From Sedimentibacter hydroxybenzoicus DSM 7310 (GTDB lineage Bacteria > Bacillota > Clostridia > Tissierellales > Sedimentibacteraceae), in the NCBI RefSeq assembly GCF_013403245.1, contig NZ_JACBNQ010000017.1:1-64000 (forward strand): a DNA stretch of 64,000 nucleotides. The letters run 5' to 3'. The notes under the pieces were generated by a model. The model was not told the origin of the DNA. It saw only the letters and a program-made list of their open reading frames with translations, and did not search any database. Positions 10,241 to 19,418 of this stretch are shown one piece after another. The position numbers and the translations under genes are program-made. Each line of letters opens with the position of its first letter. Within the stretch, counting starts at the first letter, position 1.

Positions 10241-11473
10241 ATGGCTAGAATAGATATTAATCAAAATATAAAAATCAATGAAATTAAAGGCGAGGAAATT
10301 GTAAAAATCTGCCCTTTTAATGCAATTGAATATAAGAATGGAAAGCTGGACATTAACAGCGCATGTAAGATGTGTAAAATATGTGCAAAACAAAAACCTG
10401 AAATATTTACATTTATTGAAGAGGAACAGACTGAGATAGACAAGTCTCTTTGGAATGGAGTAGTAGTGTATGTTGAACATACATGCGGCAATGTACATCC
10501 TGTCACTTTGGAGTTATTAGGCAAGGCAAGGGAATTAGCTGATAAAATCGGGCACGAAGTCCTTTGCTTATTTGCAGGATACAATATTAAAGAAGCTGCA
10601 GAGGAACTTTTACACTTTGGTGCAGATAAAGTCTTTGTTTATGATAACAAGGAACTGGAAGATTATAGAATCGAGCCTTATGCCGCAGTATTTGAAGACT
10701 TTATAAATAACAACAGCCCTTCAGTAGTATTGGTAGGGGGAACAACGGTTGGCAGAAGCTTAGCTCCGAGGGTTGCAGCAAGATTCAGTACAGGCCTGAC
10801 CGCAGACTGCACAAGCTTGGAAATTGAAGAAAATACTGATTTAATACAAATAAGACCTGCATTTGGTGGAAACATCATGGCTAAAATTAAAACACCAAAT
10901 AACAGACCTCAGTTTGCAACCGTCAGATATAAGATATTTTCTGCAATAGACAGAGCAGAAGAAGCAAAGGGACATATAGTCTGTTGTGATATACCGGTAG
11001 AATTGCTTGCTTCAGGCATCAGCATTTTAGACAGAAAAGAAAAGCCTAAAGCAAAATATATAGAGGATGCGGATGTTTTAGTAGTAGCAGGTAACGGAGT
11101 TAAAAAGGAAGAAGACTTGGCTATGATAAAAGAGCTTGCTGACAAATTAGGCGGCATGGTAGCAAGTACCAGACCATTGATTGAAGCCGGATGGACAGAT
11201 CCAAAATCACAAATCGGATTATCCGGAAGAACCGTAAAGCCGAAACTAATCATTACGTGTGGAGTAAGCGGGTCAGTTCAATTTATAGCAGGAATGAAGG
11301 GTTCTGAACAAATTATTGCCATAAACACAGATCCAAAAGCGCCAATATTCAATGTTGCCAATTATTCAGTTATCGGTGATATATATGAAATTGTACCTCA
11401 ATTGATTGAAAAAATAAATGCTATGGATAAAGTTAGTGTTCTGGGAGGAGGAATAGCATGTCAAACATCATGA
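10241..11473 (+). CDS. lctC: Electron transfer flavoprotein alpha subunit with N-terminal ferredoxin domain
   Basis: EtfA of 410 residues, longer than the usual 320 because residues about 1-65 form a ferredoxin-like domain with one [4Fe-4S] set (ICPFNAIE, then CKMCKIC). This fusion is the hallmark of the bifurcating LctC/FixB-like subunits that accept or donate ferredoxin electrons. The C-terminal FAD-binding region shows [20 protein letters not shown] near residues 328-347. It starts 15 bp after lctB with AGGAGG, and its last 16 bp overlap the next gene, suggesting translational coupling. In the complex it passes electrons between the beta subunit and the FAD dehydrogenase. Confidence 0.93.
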   Translation: MARIDINQNIKINEIKGEEIVKICPFNAIEYKNGKLDINSACKMCKICAKQKPEIFTFIEEEQTEIDKSLWNGVVVYVEHTCGNVHPVTLELLGKARELADKIGHEVLCLFAGYNIKEAAEELLHFGADKVFVYDNKELEDYRIEPYAAVFEDFINNNSPSVVLVGGTTVGRSLAPRVAARFSTGLTADCTSLEIEENTDLIQIRPAFGGNIMAKIKTPNNRPQFATVRYKIFSAIDRAEEAKGHIVCCDIPVELLASGISILDRKEKPKAKYIEDADVLVVAGNGVKKEEDLAMIKELADKLGGMVASTRPLIEAGWTDPKSQIGLSGRTVKPKLIITCGVSGSVQFIAGMKGSEQIIAINTDPKAPIFNVANYSVIGDIYEIVPQLIEKINAMDKVSVLGGGIACQTS

Positions 11474-12897
11474 ATAAATATAAGAAAATCGATACTTCAG
11501 ATATTGAATTTTTAAAATCAATAGTAGACGAAGACAGGATTCATATAGGTCAGGAGAATATACATCACGATTACAGCAGAGATGAACTGGCAGGGATAGA
11601 AAGGTATCCTGATGTATTGATGCATCCTGTTAATGCTGAAGAAATTTCAAAAATATTAAAGTATGCCAATGAAAAATTAATACCGGTAACTACAAGAGGT
11701 CAGGGTACAGGCCTTGTGGGAGGAGCCGTTCCTTTATGCGGCGGTATTATGATCAGTACGGAAAAAATGAATAAAATACTTGAGATAGATGAAGAAAATC
11801 TTACAGTTACAGTTGAGCCAGGCGTCTTACTTATGGAGTTAACCGCCTTTGTTGAATCTAATGATTTGTTTTATCCTCCGGATCCCGGTGAAAAAAGTGC
11901 TTCAATCGGAGGTAATATATCTACAAACGCAGGCGGTATGAGAGCTGTGAAGTATGGTGTAACCAGAGATTATGTAAGGGGCATGGAGTTTGTTTTGCCC
12001 GATGGAGAGATAATGAATTTCGGAGGCAAAATCGTTAAGAACAGCTCGGGATACAGCTTAAAAGATTTTGTTGTCGGGTCTGAAGGTACTCTTGGAGTAG
12101 TAAGCAAGCTGATTTTAAAGTTACTGCCGAAACCAAAGTATAAATTAAGCTTGCTGATTCCTTTTAAAGACTTAACTTCGGCAATTAAGACTGTACCTGA
12201 GGTTATTAAGTCGAAGAATATACCTACAGCCATAGAATTTATGCAGGGAAATGTTATATTAGCAGCTGAAGAGTTTTTGGGAAAGAAATTTCCGGACAAT
12301 TCATCCGATGCATACCTGTTGTTGCAATTTGACGGAAACTCAAAGGATGAAATAGAAGCAGCATACGAGAAGGTCGCAGAAATCTGCTTAAATTGCGGTG
12401 CGTTGGATGTCCTTATTTCTGATACAGATGAAAGACATGATTCAATCTGGTCTGCAAGAGGGGCTTTCCTGGAAGCAATTAAGGCTTCTACTACTCAAAT
12501 GGATGAATGTGATGTTGTGGTTCCTAGAAATCGAGTAGCAGACTTTATTATATATACTAATGAATTACAGAAGGAGTTTGATTTAAGAATCAGTAGTTTT
12601 GGTCATGCCGGAGACGGTAACCTCCACGTCTATATTTTAAGAGATGAAATGGATGAAGAAACATGGAATAAGAAAGCTGCGTGTGTATTTGAAAAAATGT
12701 ACGGCAAGGCTTTTGAAATGGGCGGAGCAGTATCGGGTGAACACGGTGTTGGATTTGCCAAATTACCGTATTTAGAAGAAGAATTCGGAGAAGCAGGTAT
12801 GAAGCTTTTTAGAGGAATTAAATTAGCTTTTGACCCAAATGAAATAATGAATCCCGGTAAAATAGGCTCAAATTTCAGAGTGAAGTTGTACAGTTAA
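11458..12897 (+). CDS. lctD: FAD-linked lactate dehydrogenase (GlcD/D2HGDH type)
   Basis: A 479-residue flavoprotein of the vanillyl-alcohol oxidase fold that oxidises D-2-hydroxy acids, here most likely lactate to pyruvate, and passes electrons to the neighbouring Etf. The FAD-binding PCMH domain shows [20 protein letters not shown] near residue 140 and [20 protein letters not shown] near 190. The C-terminal substrate domain shows [14 protein letters not shown] near 382 and GEHGVGFAK near 427. Its start overlaps lctC by 16 bp, downstream of GGAGGAGG. Glycolate oxidase subunits are close relatives, but the lactate permease downstream favours lactate. Confidence 0.92.
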   Translation: MSNIMNKYKKIDTSDIEFLKSIVDEDRIHIGQENIHHDYSRDELAGIERYPDVLMHPVNAEEISKILKYANEKLIPVTTRGQGTGLVGGAVPLCGGIMISTEKMNKILEIDEENLTVTVEPGVLLMELTAFVESNDLFYPPDPGEKSASIGGNISTNAGGMRAVKYGVTRDYVRGMEFVLPDGEIMNFGGKIVKNSSGYSLKDFVVGSEGTLGVVSKLILKLLPKPKYKLSLLIPFKDLTSAIKTVPEVIKSKNIPTAIEFMQGNVILAAEEFLGKKFPDNSSDAYLLLQFDGNSKDEIEAAYEKVAEICLNCGALDVLISDTDERHDSIWSARGAFLEAIKASTTQMDECDVVVPRNRVADFIIYTNELQKEFDLRISSFGHAGDGNLHVYILRDEMDEETWNKKAACVFEKMYGKAFEMGGAVSGEHGVGFAKLPYLEEEFGEAGMKLFRGIKLAFDPNEIMNPGKIGSNFRVKLYS

Positions 12898-12918
12898 ATA
12901 GCTTAGGCTATTTAACTG
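12891..12918 (+). other. Intra-operon hairpin spanning the lctD stop codon
   Basis: A perfect 12-bp inverted repeat (12891-12902 with 12907-12918, TTAG loop) includes the lctD stop codon and has no T run after it. It could stabilise the upstream mRNA or mark a processing point, giving different levels of dehydrogenase and permease. Confidence 0.6.
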
Positions 12919-12945
12919 TTGCAAATATAAAAAGGAGGGTAATAA

Positions 12946-14619
12946 ATGTACGTATATGCGTTAGTTGGAGCAATACCTATTGTAATTACAATTGCGTTAA
13001 TGGTTGGATTTGATTGGCCTGCAAAAAGAGTTATGCCTTTGGCATGGCTGTCAGCAGTAATATTAGCTTTTAGTGTATGGAAGATGCCGCTTGATTGGGT
13101 GGCAGGTGCTACTGTTTTTGGTGCCCTTAGTGCCTTTAATATTTTGGTTATAGTATTTGGTGCTATTTTGCTGATGAATACCCTTGGAAACAGCGGAGCC
13201 ATGAAAGTAATAAGCAGTGGTTTTTATGGTATATCTCCTGACAAAAGAATACAAGCAATAATTGTAGCCTTTCTGTTTGGATCATTTATTGAGGGCGCTG
13301 CAGGATTCGGAACACCGGCTGCTTTGGCCGGACCGTTGCTTGTGGGGTTAGGATTTCCGCCATTAGCAGCTGCAATAGTTGCTTTAATTTCCAATAGCAC
13401 ACCTGTTACTTTTGGAGCTGTTGGTACACCTATTTTAGGAGGAACCTCTACCTTATTAAATCCCGAAACTATAGCAGAAATAGAAGCGGCAGGAATGACA
13501 TCAGCAGAATTTTTGCATAATGCAGGAATATGGGCTGCAATTCCTCATTCAGTAATGGGTATATTTATTCCATTAATACTAGTAATGGTACTTACAAAGT
13601 TATTTGGTAAAAACAAATCTTTTAAGGAAGCATTTGAGGTTGCACCGTTTGCAATATTTGCCGGAATGTCTTTTGTAATACCTTATCTTTTAATTGCAAT
13701 ATTCTTTGGACCTGAATTACCTTCTTTGCTCGGTTCATTAATCTCACTGGTTATTGTTGTATCGGCAGCGAGAAAAGGTTTTCTATGTCCGAAAAATATT
13801 TGGGATTTTGAATCTCAGGATCAGTGGGACAGCAAATGGAGATCTAACAAAGAAGTTGCTTTAACAGAGTCGGAGATTGAAAAACCAATGAGCTTGTTTA
13901 AAGCATGGCTGCCATACCTACTGGTTTCATTGATACTGGTAATAAGCAGAGTTTCTTCCTTTGGACTTAAAAACATATTGACCGGACTATCTATAAATGT
14001 TACGGGTATTATGGGAACAACATTAAATTTCTCATTTCAATATTTATACGTACCGGGTTCAATATTCATAATAGTTTCAATTATCACCATTCTCCTTCAC
14101 GGTATGAAATCTGATGTCGTCAAAAAAACATGGACACATTCATTTAAGCAGGTTATACCTGCAGCAATTTCTCTTGTATTTGCAATATCAATGGTTCAGA
14201 TCATGTTAAACTCGGGTAATAACAACTCCGGATTGATTGGTATGTTAAACTCTATGTCAACTGCAGTTGCTGAATTATTCCAAGGAGTATGGCTGGTATT
14301 TGCACCTTTCATAGGAGGCTTGGGAGCTTATATGGCAGGCAGTAATACAACATCTAACATACTGTTTTCAGCTTTCCAATACAATGTTGCAAGTCAGGTA
14401 GGATTGTCAAGATTAATCACACTTGGTCTGCAGTCTTTAGGTGGAGCTGCAGGCAATATGATTTGTGTCCATAATGTTGTGGCTGCAAGTACAACAGTTG
14501 GTTTGCTGGGTAGAGAAGGTAAAATTATAAGGACAACTTTAATTCCATTTGCAGTATACTGTGTAGTTGCCTTTATTGTCGCTTATATAGCAAGTGCTCT
14601 TGTTCCGGGATTATTCTGA
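12946..14619 (+). CDS. lctP: L-lactate permease (LctP family)
   Basis: An integral membrane transporter of 557 residues, the usual LctP length, with roughly a dozen hydrophobic segments. It imports lactate with protons. Family features include the conserved [20 protein letters not shown] segment (about residues 109-128), the [18 protein letters not shown] segment (about 148-165) and the late [18 protein letters not shown] segment (about 465). The start follows AAAGGAGGG. As the last gene of the operon it fixes the probable substrate of the upstream dehydrogenase complex. No lactate racemase gene follows, unlike in A. woodii. Confidence 0.95.
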   Translation: MYVYALVGAIPIVITIALMVGFDWPAKRVMPLAWLSAVILAFSVWKMPLDWVAGATVFGALSAFNILVIVFGAILLMNTLGNSGAMKVISSGFYGISPDKRIQAIIVAFLFGSFIEGAAGFGTPAALAGPLLVGLGFPPLAAAIVALISNSTPVTFGAVGTPILGGTSTLLNPETIAEIEAAGMTSAEFLHNAGIWAAIPHSVMGIFIPLILVMVLTKLFGKNKSFKEAFEVAPFAIFAGMSFVIPYLLIAIFFGPELPSLLGSLISLVIVVSAARKGFLCPKNIWDFESQDQWDSKWRSNKEVALTESEIEKPMSLFKAWLPYLLVSLILVISRVSSFGLKNILTGLSINVTGIMGTTLNFSFQYLYVPGSIFIIVSIITILLHGMKSDVVKKTWTHSFKQVIPAAISLVFAISMVQIMLNSGNNNSGLIGMLNSMSTAVAELFQGVWLVFAPFIGGLGAYMAGSNTTSNILFSAFQYNVASQVGLSRLITLGLQSLGGAAGNMICVHNVVAASTTVGLLGREGKIIRTTLIPFAVYCVVAFIVAYIASALVPGLF

Positions 14620-14655
14620 TATATAGGTTATATAATTGAATTAAAAATTGTTATT

Positions 14656-14690
14656 GGGACAGTTTTAATCAGGACTGTCTCTTTTTGTCT
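14656..14690 (+). terminator. Terminator of the lactate operon
   Basis: An 8-bp stem with one G-U pair (14656-14663 with 14674-14681) is followed by TTTTTGTCTTTTTT. Confidence 0.85.
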
Positions 14691-14743
14691 TTTTTGAAAA
14701 GTTAGACAGGAAAAAAACAATGTATATAAATCTAATGACATTA

Positions 14744-14822
14744 TGGTATAATGCATATATCATACCATCGCCTTGACAATGCAAGCGAGCTTGCGCTGTA
14801 CTCGGCTCAGGTATGATATAAT
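14744..14822 (+). repeat. 65-bp palindromic repeat (copy 1) with extended -10 boxes at both edges
   Basis: The repeat proper is 14756-14820. Its 11-bp outer arms are inverted repeats (ATATCATACC opposite GGTATGATAT plus one more pair), and it has an inner GCAAGC/GCTTGC hairpin. A second copy at 35399-35463 has the same length and 61 of 65 bases identical. In both, an extended -10 box ends exactly 3 bp before the repeat (here TG-G-TATAAT, 14744-14752), and another forms across its right edge (TGATATAAT, 14814-14822). It sits 37 bp ahead of lrgA and probably supplies or shapes its promoter and leader. Confidence 0.75.
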
Positions 14823-14859
14823 GTTAAGGACTATTTATAAGGACTAGAAAGAGGCAATA

Positions 14860-15219
14860 ATGAAACATATTAAACAATTTGCAATAATACTTTTAATAAC
14901 ATTTTTGGGAGAATCTTTGCATAAATTTATTTCCCTCCCCATCCCATCCAGTATATATGGACTTTTGATAATGCTTATCTGTCTGCAAACAAAAATTTTA
15001 AAATTAGAGCAGGTTAAAGAAGCGGGAAATTTTTTGCTTGAAATAATGCCCGTTATGTTTATACCCTCGGCTGTCGGATTAATCAAAATATGGAGCAGTA
15101 TTACAAATGTTGTAATACCCATAGTATTTGTAGTTTTGTTTACGACGATTCTGGTTATGGTTACAACAGGCAAAATGGCTGATTTTATAATCAGCAGGAA
15201 CAGGGGTGAAGACAAATGA
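14860..15219 (+). CDS. lrgA: CidA/LrgA family holin-like membrane protein
   Basis: A small membrane protein (119 residues, four predicted hydrophobic helices) of the CidA/LrgA family, which in staphylococci modulates murein hydrolase activity and lysis and has been linked to pyruvate transport in other Gram-positives. The conserved PIPSSIYGLLIML segment lies near residues 28-40, and EIMPVMFIPSAVGLI near 65-79. The ATG follows AAAGAGG. Its last four bases overlap lrgB (ATGA), so the pair is translationally coupled. Confidence 0.88.
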   Translation: MKHIKQFAIILLITFLGESLHKFISLPIPSSIYGLLIMLICLQTKILKLEQVKEAGNFLLEIMPVMFIPSAVGLIKIWSSITNVVIPIVFVVLFTTILVMVTTGKMADFIISRNRGEDK

Positions 15220-15911
15220 GAGAGGTTATAAATAATTCGGTTTATTTTGGTGTTGCTATAAGCTTAATATCATATATCATAGGTTTAATGGTAAAGAAAA
15301 AATTCAAATATAATATTTTGAACCCTTTGTTGATTGCTATAATAATTGTTATAGTAATATTAACTACCTTTGATATAGACTATGACACCTATAATCAAGG
15401 CGGCGAATATATAAACTTTTTGTTGACACCTGCAACTGTATGTTTGGCAATTCCTTTATATCATCAGCTTGACTTGCTGAAGAAAAATTTCAAGGCAATT
15501 ATGGCAGGTATTTTGGCAGGCTCATTCTCAAACCTTATAGGTATTTTTGCCCTGTCTTTAATGTTCAAATTTACCCACGAAATATATGCTTCACTGCTGC
15601 CTAAATCTATCACTACAGCAATAGGGCTTGCCGTATCAGGAGAAATAGGGGGCATACCGACCATAACGGTTGTGTCTATATCACTTACGGGTATATCAGG
15701 TAACGTGATAGGTGAAAGTGTATGTAAGCTGTTCAGAATTAAAGATCCTATATCTGTGGGATTGGCGCTTGGTACTGCATCACATGCTGTAGGAACAGCA
15801 AGAGCCCTGGAATTAGGAGAGATAGAGGGAGCAATGAGCAGTCTCTCAATTGCTGTAGCCGGTCTAATAACCGTGGTACTTGCCCCGATATTTGCTAATT
15901 TTTTGTTGTAG
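15216..15911 (+). CDS. lrgB: LrgB family membrane protein
   Basis: A 231-residue polytopic membrane protein, the obligate partner of LrgA. The family core is seen in LPKSITTAIGLAVSGEIGG (about residues 127-145) and GLALGTASHAVGTARALELG (about 187-206). Start and stop of the pair overlap by 4 bp. Location directly after the lactate operon is suggestive, because LrgAB-type proteins have been proposed as pyruvate carriers, but that is inference. No clear terminator follows. Confidence 0.9.
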   Translation: MREVINNSVYFGVAISLISYIIGLMVKKKFKYNILNPLLIAIIIVIVILTTFDIDYDTYNQGGEYINFLLTPATVCLAIPLYHQLDLLKKNFKAIMAGILAGSFSNLIGIFALSLMFKFTHEIYASLLPKSITTAIGLAVSGEIGGIPTITVVSISLTGISGNVIGESVCKLFRIKDPISVGLALGTASHAVGTARALELGEIEGAMSSLSIAVAGLITVVLAPIFANFLL

Positions 15912-16001
15912 GTATTTTGGAGGTCAATAGTAACTAATTATTATATATATAAAAATCGACAGAAGAAAAGGCAAGAATAATCTGTATTAAATCGAATTTA
16001 C

Positions 16002-16526
16002 TTACTCTATACCTCCACTATTTAAAAAACTTGATAAATTTAAAACATCTTCTCTATCTTCGCAAGGTGCTGAAATTCTGTAACTTGAAGATCCATTTCC
16101 ACTATAAAAGAAAGGCACAAAAGTAATTTTTGATAATTTCTTATCTAAATAAATCATAAAATATACATTGTTTTCAAATTCATCAAACAGATTGCTTTTA
16201 TCATTAAAATTCCATAAAATATTCTTACTCTCTTTATCTAAAGTTAATCGTATTGTTTTACGCACTTTATCAAATATTACTTTTTGCGGTAATTCAAGTA
16301 TACTATCATTTATAGATATTGTACCATAAAAAGATTCGGGCTGAAGTAGAAAATTCTTCTTTACAACACCATCAATAACGACATTAACTTGCTCATTAAA
16401 GTCTAAATTATTACGATCGATGTATAACCCTTTAAGTGATGTATTTATATACATTGGACTATACGCGATATAGATAAGTAAAAAAATAGCAACCACAAAT
16501 ATTATAACTAAAACTTTTTCTCTCAT
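16002..16526 (-). CDS. Hypothetical membrane-anchored protein
   Basis: A 174-residue protein with no family I recognise. The N-terminus is a basic residue pair followed by a single hydrophobic helix (LVIIFVVAIFLLIYIAY) without a clear signal peptidase site, so it is likely an anchored extracytoplasmic protein. The rest is polar and predicted beta-rich. I place the start at the ATG at 16526 behind GGGG rather than at a TTG four codons earlier. It is convergent with lrgB and stands alone. The 277 bp between it and murF hold only a small CTCAC/GTGAG hairpin near 16697 and no gene. Confidence 0.65.
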   Translation of the reverse strand: MREKVLVIIFVVAIFLLIYIAYSPMYINTSLKGLYIDRNNLDFNEQVNVVIDGVVKKNFLLQPESFYGTISINDSILELPQKVIFDKVRKTIRLTLDKESKNILWNFNDKSNLFDEFENNVYFMIYLDKKLSKITFVPFFYSGNGSSSYRISAPCEDREDVLNLSSFLNSGGIE

Positions 16527-16803
16527 ATATATCCCCAAATAAAGATTTTAGTAAAATTAGTACTATATTTAAATTCTACAATAAGAGGCAACATTTTTCA
16601 ACCTTTCTATCTACCCATATCACTTTTATTAAAAAAATATTGTTAACTTTTTTTAATAATTTTTGCAGCAAGTCCTATCCTTTAGTTAAAATTGCTCACG
16701 CGGTGAGTATATGATTAAAACATTTTCCTTTTTATTATTGATAATACGTGTTAATTGCAATATAATAAGTTAATAAACTTTTTTACAAAAGCGGGTGAAT
16801 AAT

Positions 16804-18201
16804 ATGAAAATAAGAATAAAAGAAGCTGCGGATATTTTAAATGCGGGATATATGGATTTTGTCGATGTGGATAAGTACATAAGAGGTGTTAGCATAGATT
16901 CAAGAAAGGTTTCCGAGAACAATTTATTTGTTCCTATAAAGGGAGCTACGACAAACGGTCACAGTTATGTAAAGGATGCAATAAAGGGTGGAGCTATAGC
17001 AACGCTCTGGAATAAGGATGAACCTGATCCTCCTACTGATATTGCCGTTATTCTGGTTGATGATACTGTAAAAGCTTTGCAGGAGTTATCATTGTTTTAC
17101 AGAAATACATTGAAGGCTAAGATAGTTGGGGTTACCGGCAGTAACGGAAAGACATCCACCAAGGATATCACGGCAAGCATATTGGCCCAAAAGTTTAAAA
17201 CTCAAAAAACCACGGGAAATTATAATACGGAAATAGGTGTGCCGTATACATTGCTTAGCCTTGATGAAGACTGTGAGGTTGCTGTAATAGAAATGGGTAT
17301 GGAGAAAAAGGGAGAAATTGACTTTTTAACAAGACTGGTTCAGCCGGACATCGGAATTATAACGAGTGTCGGACTTGTGCATATAGACAATTTCCCTTCC
17401 ATAGAGGAAATAGCAAAGGAAAAGCTTGATATTGTAAACGCTATTAAGGAAGATGGATTGTTTATATATTTTGGAGATGATCCTTTAATAGAAGATACTG
17501 TAAATAAAGCAGCTGTAAAAGAAAGCATAAGAAAAGAAACATTCGGATTGAATGATACCAATACCTTATATTTGAGAGAGTTTCATGAGGACTTAGACGG
17601 TATAACATTAAGGGTAAGCGATGAAGAATTTGACGAGCTTCACGTTGATATACTCGGGAAGCATCAGGCGTTAAATACAATGGCAGGTATACTTGCAGCA
17701 AAAGAGCTTGGAATGAATCCTGAAGAAATTCGTCAAGGACTGCTGAAAATAGAAAAAACGGGCTTGAGAAATGAAATAATTAGCATAAAAAATTGTACAA
17801 TTCTCAACGATTGCTATAAATCTAATCCGGTAAGCATAAATGCCGCTTTAAATATTTTTGAAATGTTTAAAGCAGATAAACGGATTGTTGTCCTGGGGGA
17901 CATGTTAGGATACAGGGAAATGAGCTACGACATGCACTACAATGTCGGAAAAGATTTGAGTTCATTTAATATAGATGAGTTAGTAACAATCGGCCAGGAA
18001 GCAAAAAATATGGCGAAGGGTGCGAGAGAAAATACAGGTATAAAAAGCATCGTGGAATTTGATACTAAGGAAGAAGCAACAGAATATTTAAAGAAATATA
18101 TAAATGAAAACTGCTCTATAATGATTAAAGGTTCCAGGTTTTTAAAGCTTGAATATATAGCAAATACACTAAAGGATTTGGAGGAAAAAGATGAAAAGTA
18201 A
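16804..18201 (+). CDS. murF: UDP-N-acetylmuramoyl-tripeptide--D-alanyl-D-alanine ligase
   Basis: MurF adds D-Ala-D-Ala to the UDP-MurNAc-tripeptide, the last cytoplasmic step of peptidoglycan precursor assembly. The 465-residue Mur ligase shows the N-terminal UDP-substrate segment (VSIDSRKV), the ATP-binding GVTGSNGKTSTKD (about residues 109-121), the central EMGMEKKGEI with GLVHIDNF, and the C-terminal DCYKSNPVSINAAL. I chose the ATG at 16804, since GGGTG lies 6-7 bases upstream; a GTG nine bases earlier overlaps that site. The 3' end overlaps ddl by 11 bp, so the ligases that make and use D-Ala-D-Ala are coupled. Confidence 0.95.
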   Translation: MKIRIKEAADILNAGYMDFVDVDKYIRGVSIDSRKVSENNLFVPIKGATTNGHSYVKDAIKGGAIATLWNKDEPDPPTDIAVILVDDTVKALQELSLFYRNTLKAKIVGVTGSNGKTSTKDITASILAQKFKTQKTTGNYNTEIGVPYTLLSLDEDCEVAVIEMGMEKKGEIDFLTRLVQPDIGIITSVGLVHIDNFPSIEEIAKEKLDIVNAIKEDGLFIYFGDDPLIEDTVNKAAVKESIRKETFGLNDTNTLYLREFHEDLDGITLRVSDEEFDELHVDILGKHQALNTMAGILAAKELGMNPEEIRQGLLKIEKTGLRNEIISIKNCTILNDCYKSNPVSINAALNIFEMFKADKRIVVLGDMLGYREMSYDMHYNVGKDLSSFNIDELVTIGQEAKNMAKGARENTGIKSIVEFDTKEEATEYLKKYINENCSIMIKGSRFLKLEYIANTLKDLEEKDEK

Positions 18202-19252
18202 ATTGGCAATATTGTTTGGGGGCAAATCCGATGAGTATTCAGTTTCGCTGCATTCCGCTGCAGCTATAATTAATAATGTACCCGAGGAATTGTTTGATAC
18301 AATATTTATTGGAATAACTCAGGAAGGAAAATGGTTATTGTATGAAGGAAGTGCCGATAAGATAAATGATGACACATGGCATAAAGAAAAATTAAGTCCT
18401 GTGCTGTTGAATATGGGAGATGATTTCAAGGGCTTTATAAAGCTTAATGAAAAAGATAATACATTTGAAAGAATAGAAATTGACTGTATATTTCCGGTGC
18501 TTCATGGCAGGAACGGAGAGGACGGAACTATTCAGGGTCTTTGCCAGATGACAGACATACCGTTTGTAGGATGTGACATGACTTCTTCGGCAGTTTGTAT
18601 GGATAAGGAATTTACACATATTATTTGTGAAGCTGCAGGTATAAAAACAGCTCCATACGTTGCGGCCACAAACAGCAGCAAATTAAATATCAAAAATTTA
18701 TATGATGAAGTTGTTGAAAAGTTTTCAATTCCAATATTTATTAAACCGGCAAATAACGGCTCTTCCATAGGAATAAGCAAAATAAGAAACTATGATGAGT
18801 TTGAAAGAGGAATAATGGAAGCGTTTCAATTTGACAATAAGGTTGTTATTGAGAAGGGAATAGACGGCTTTGAAATAGGCTGTGCAGTTGTGGGAAACGA
18901 AGATTTAATAATCGGAGAAGTGGATGAAATAGAAACTAAGAATGATTTTTTCGATTATGTTGAAAAATACAGTCAGCATAATTCTAAAATTCATTGTCCC
19001 GCACGAATCAGCGATGAATTAAAAGTAAAAGCTAAAATAATAGCCGAAAAGACCTACAAGGCGCTTGGCTGCAAAGGCTTGGCAAGAGTTGATATGTTTG
19101 TAACCACAGACAACAGAATAATATTGAATGAAATTAACACTATACCCGGTCTGACTGATTTAAGCAGATACCCGTCCATGCTCAGAAAAATAGGTATAGA
19201 ATACAAGGATTTAATAGTTAAGCTGGTGGAACTTGCGTTAGAACTAAATTAG
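18191..19252 (+). CDS. ddl: D-alanine--D-alanine ligase
   Basis: An ATP-grasp enzyme joining two D-alanines to supply MurF. It has 353 residues, the longer DdlA-like size. Motifs seen: FGGKSDEYSVSLHSA (N-terminus), HGRNGEDGTIQGL (about residue 104), the ATP-grasp KPANNGSSIGISK (about 185), and NEINTIPGLTDLSRYP (about 318). The omega-loop region contains EKY, as in D-Ala-D-Ala enzymes, which argues against a D-lactate-type resistance ligase. GGAGG precedes the start inside the murF tail. Confidence 0.94.
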   Translation: MKSKLAILFGGKSDEYSVSLHSAAAIINNVPEELFDTIFIGITQEGKWLLYEGSADKINDDTWHKEKLSPVLLNMGDDFKGFIKLNEKDNTFERIEIDCIFPVLHGRNGEDGTIQGLCQMTDIPFVGCDMTSSAVCMDKEFTHIICEAAGIKTAPYVAATNSSKLNIKNLYDEVVEKFSIPIFIKPANNGSSIGISKIRNYDEFERGIMEAFQFDNKVVIEKGIDGFEIGCAVVGNEDLIIGEVDEIETKNDFFDYVEKYSQHNSKIHCPARISDELKVKAKIIAEKTYKALGCKGLARVDMFVTTDNRIILNEINTIPGLTDLSRYPSMLRKIGIEYKDLIVKLVELALELN

Positions 19253-19326
19253 CAATTTAAGCTATTGATAACATTGGAAAGTAAGTCTTAAACAATAGTT
19301 AAAAAACTTTTATGAAATTTGAACTA

Positions 19327-19365
19327 CTCCTTCTTGGTTATATACAAATATTTAAACTAAGAAGG
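19327..19365 (+). promoter_or_regulatory. Inverted repeat upstream of the sigma-54 activator gene
   Basis: An 11-bp inverted repeat with one G-U pair (19327-19337 with 19355-19365) encloses a 17-nt AT-rich loop and lies about 55 bp upstream of the chosen start. It has no T run, so an operator or leader hairpin is more likely than a terminator. Confidence 0.4.
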
Positions 19366-19418
19366 TAATGTTCATTGCGTTTTGTGCCTTGAGTGTAACG
19401 AAAGGATTGAATATAATT

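Noticed and set aside
14756-14820. Repeat considered as part of a CRISPR array
   Set aside because: There are only two copies 20 kb apart, with no spacers and no cas genes.
18191-19252. Vancomycin-resistance D-Ala-D-Lac ligase
   Set aside because: The omega-loop EKY and coupling to murF fit the housekeeping D-Ala-D-Ala ligase; no vanH or vanX nearby.
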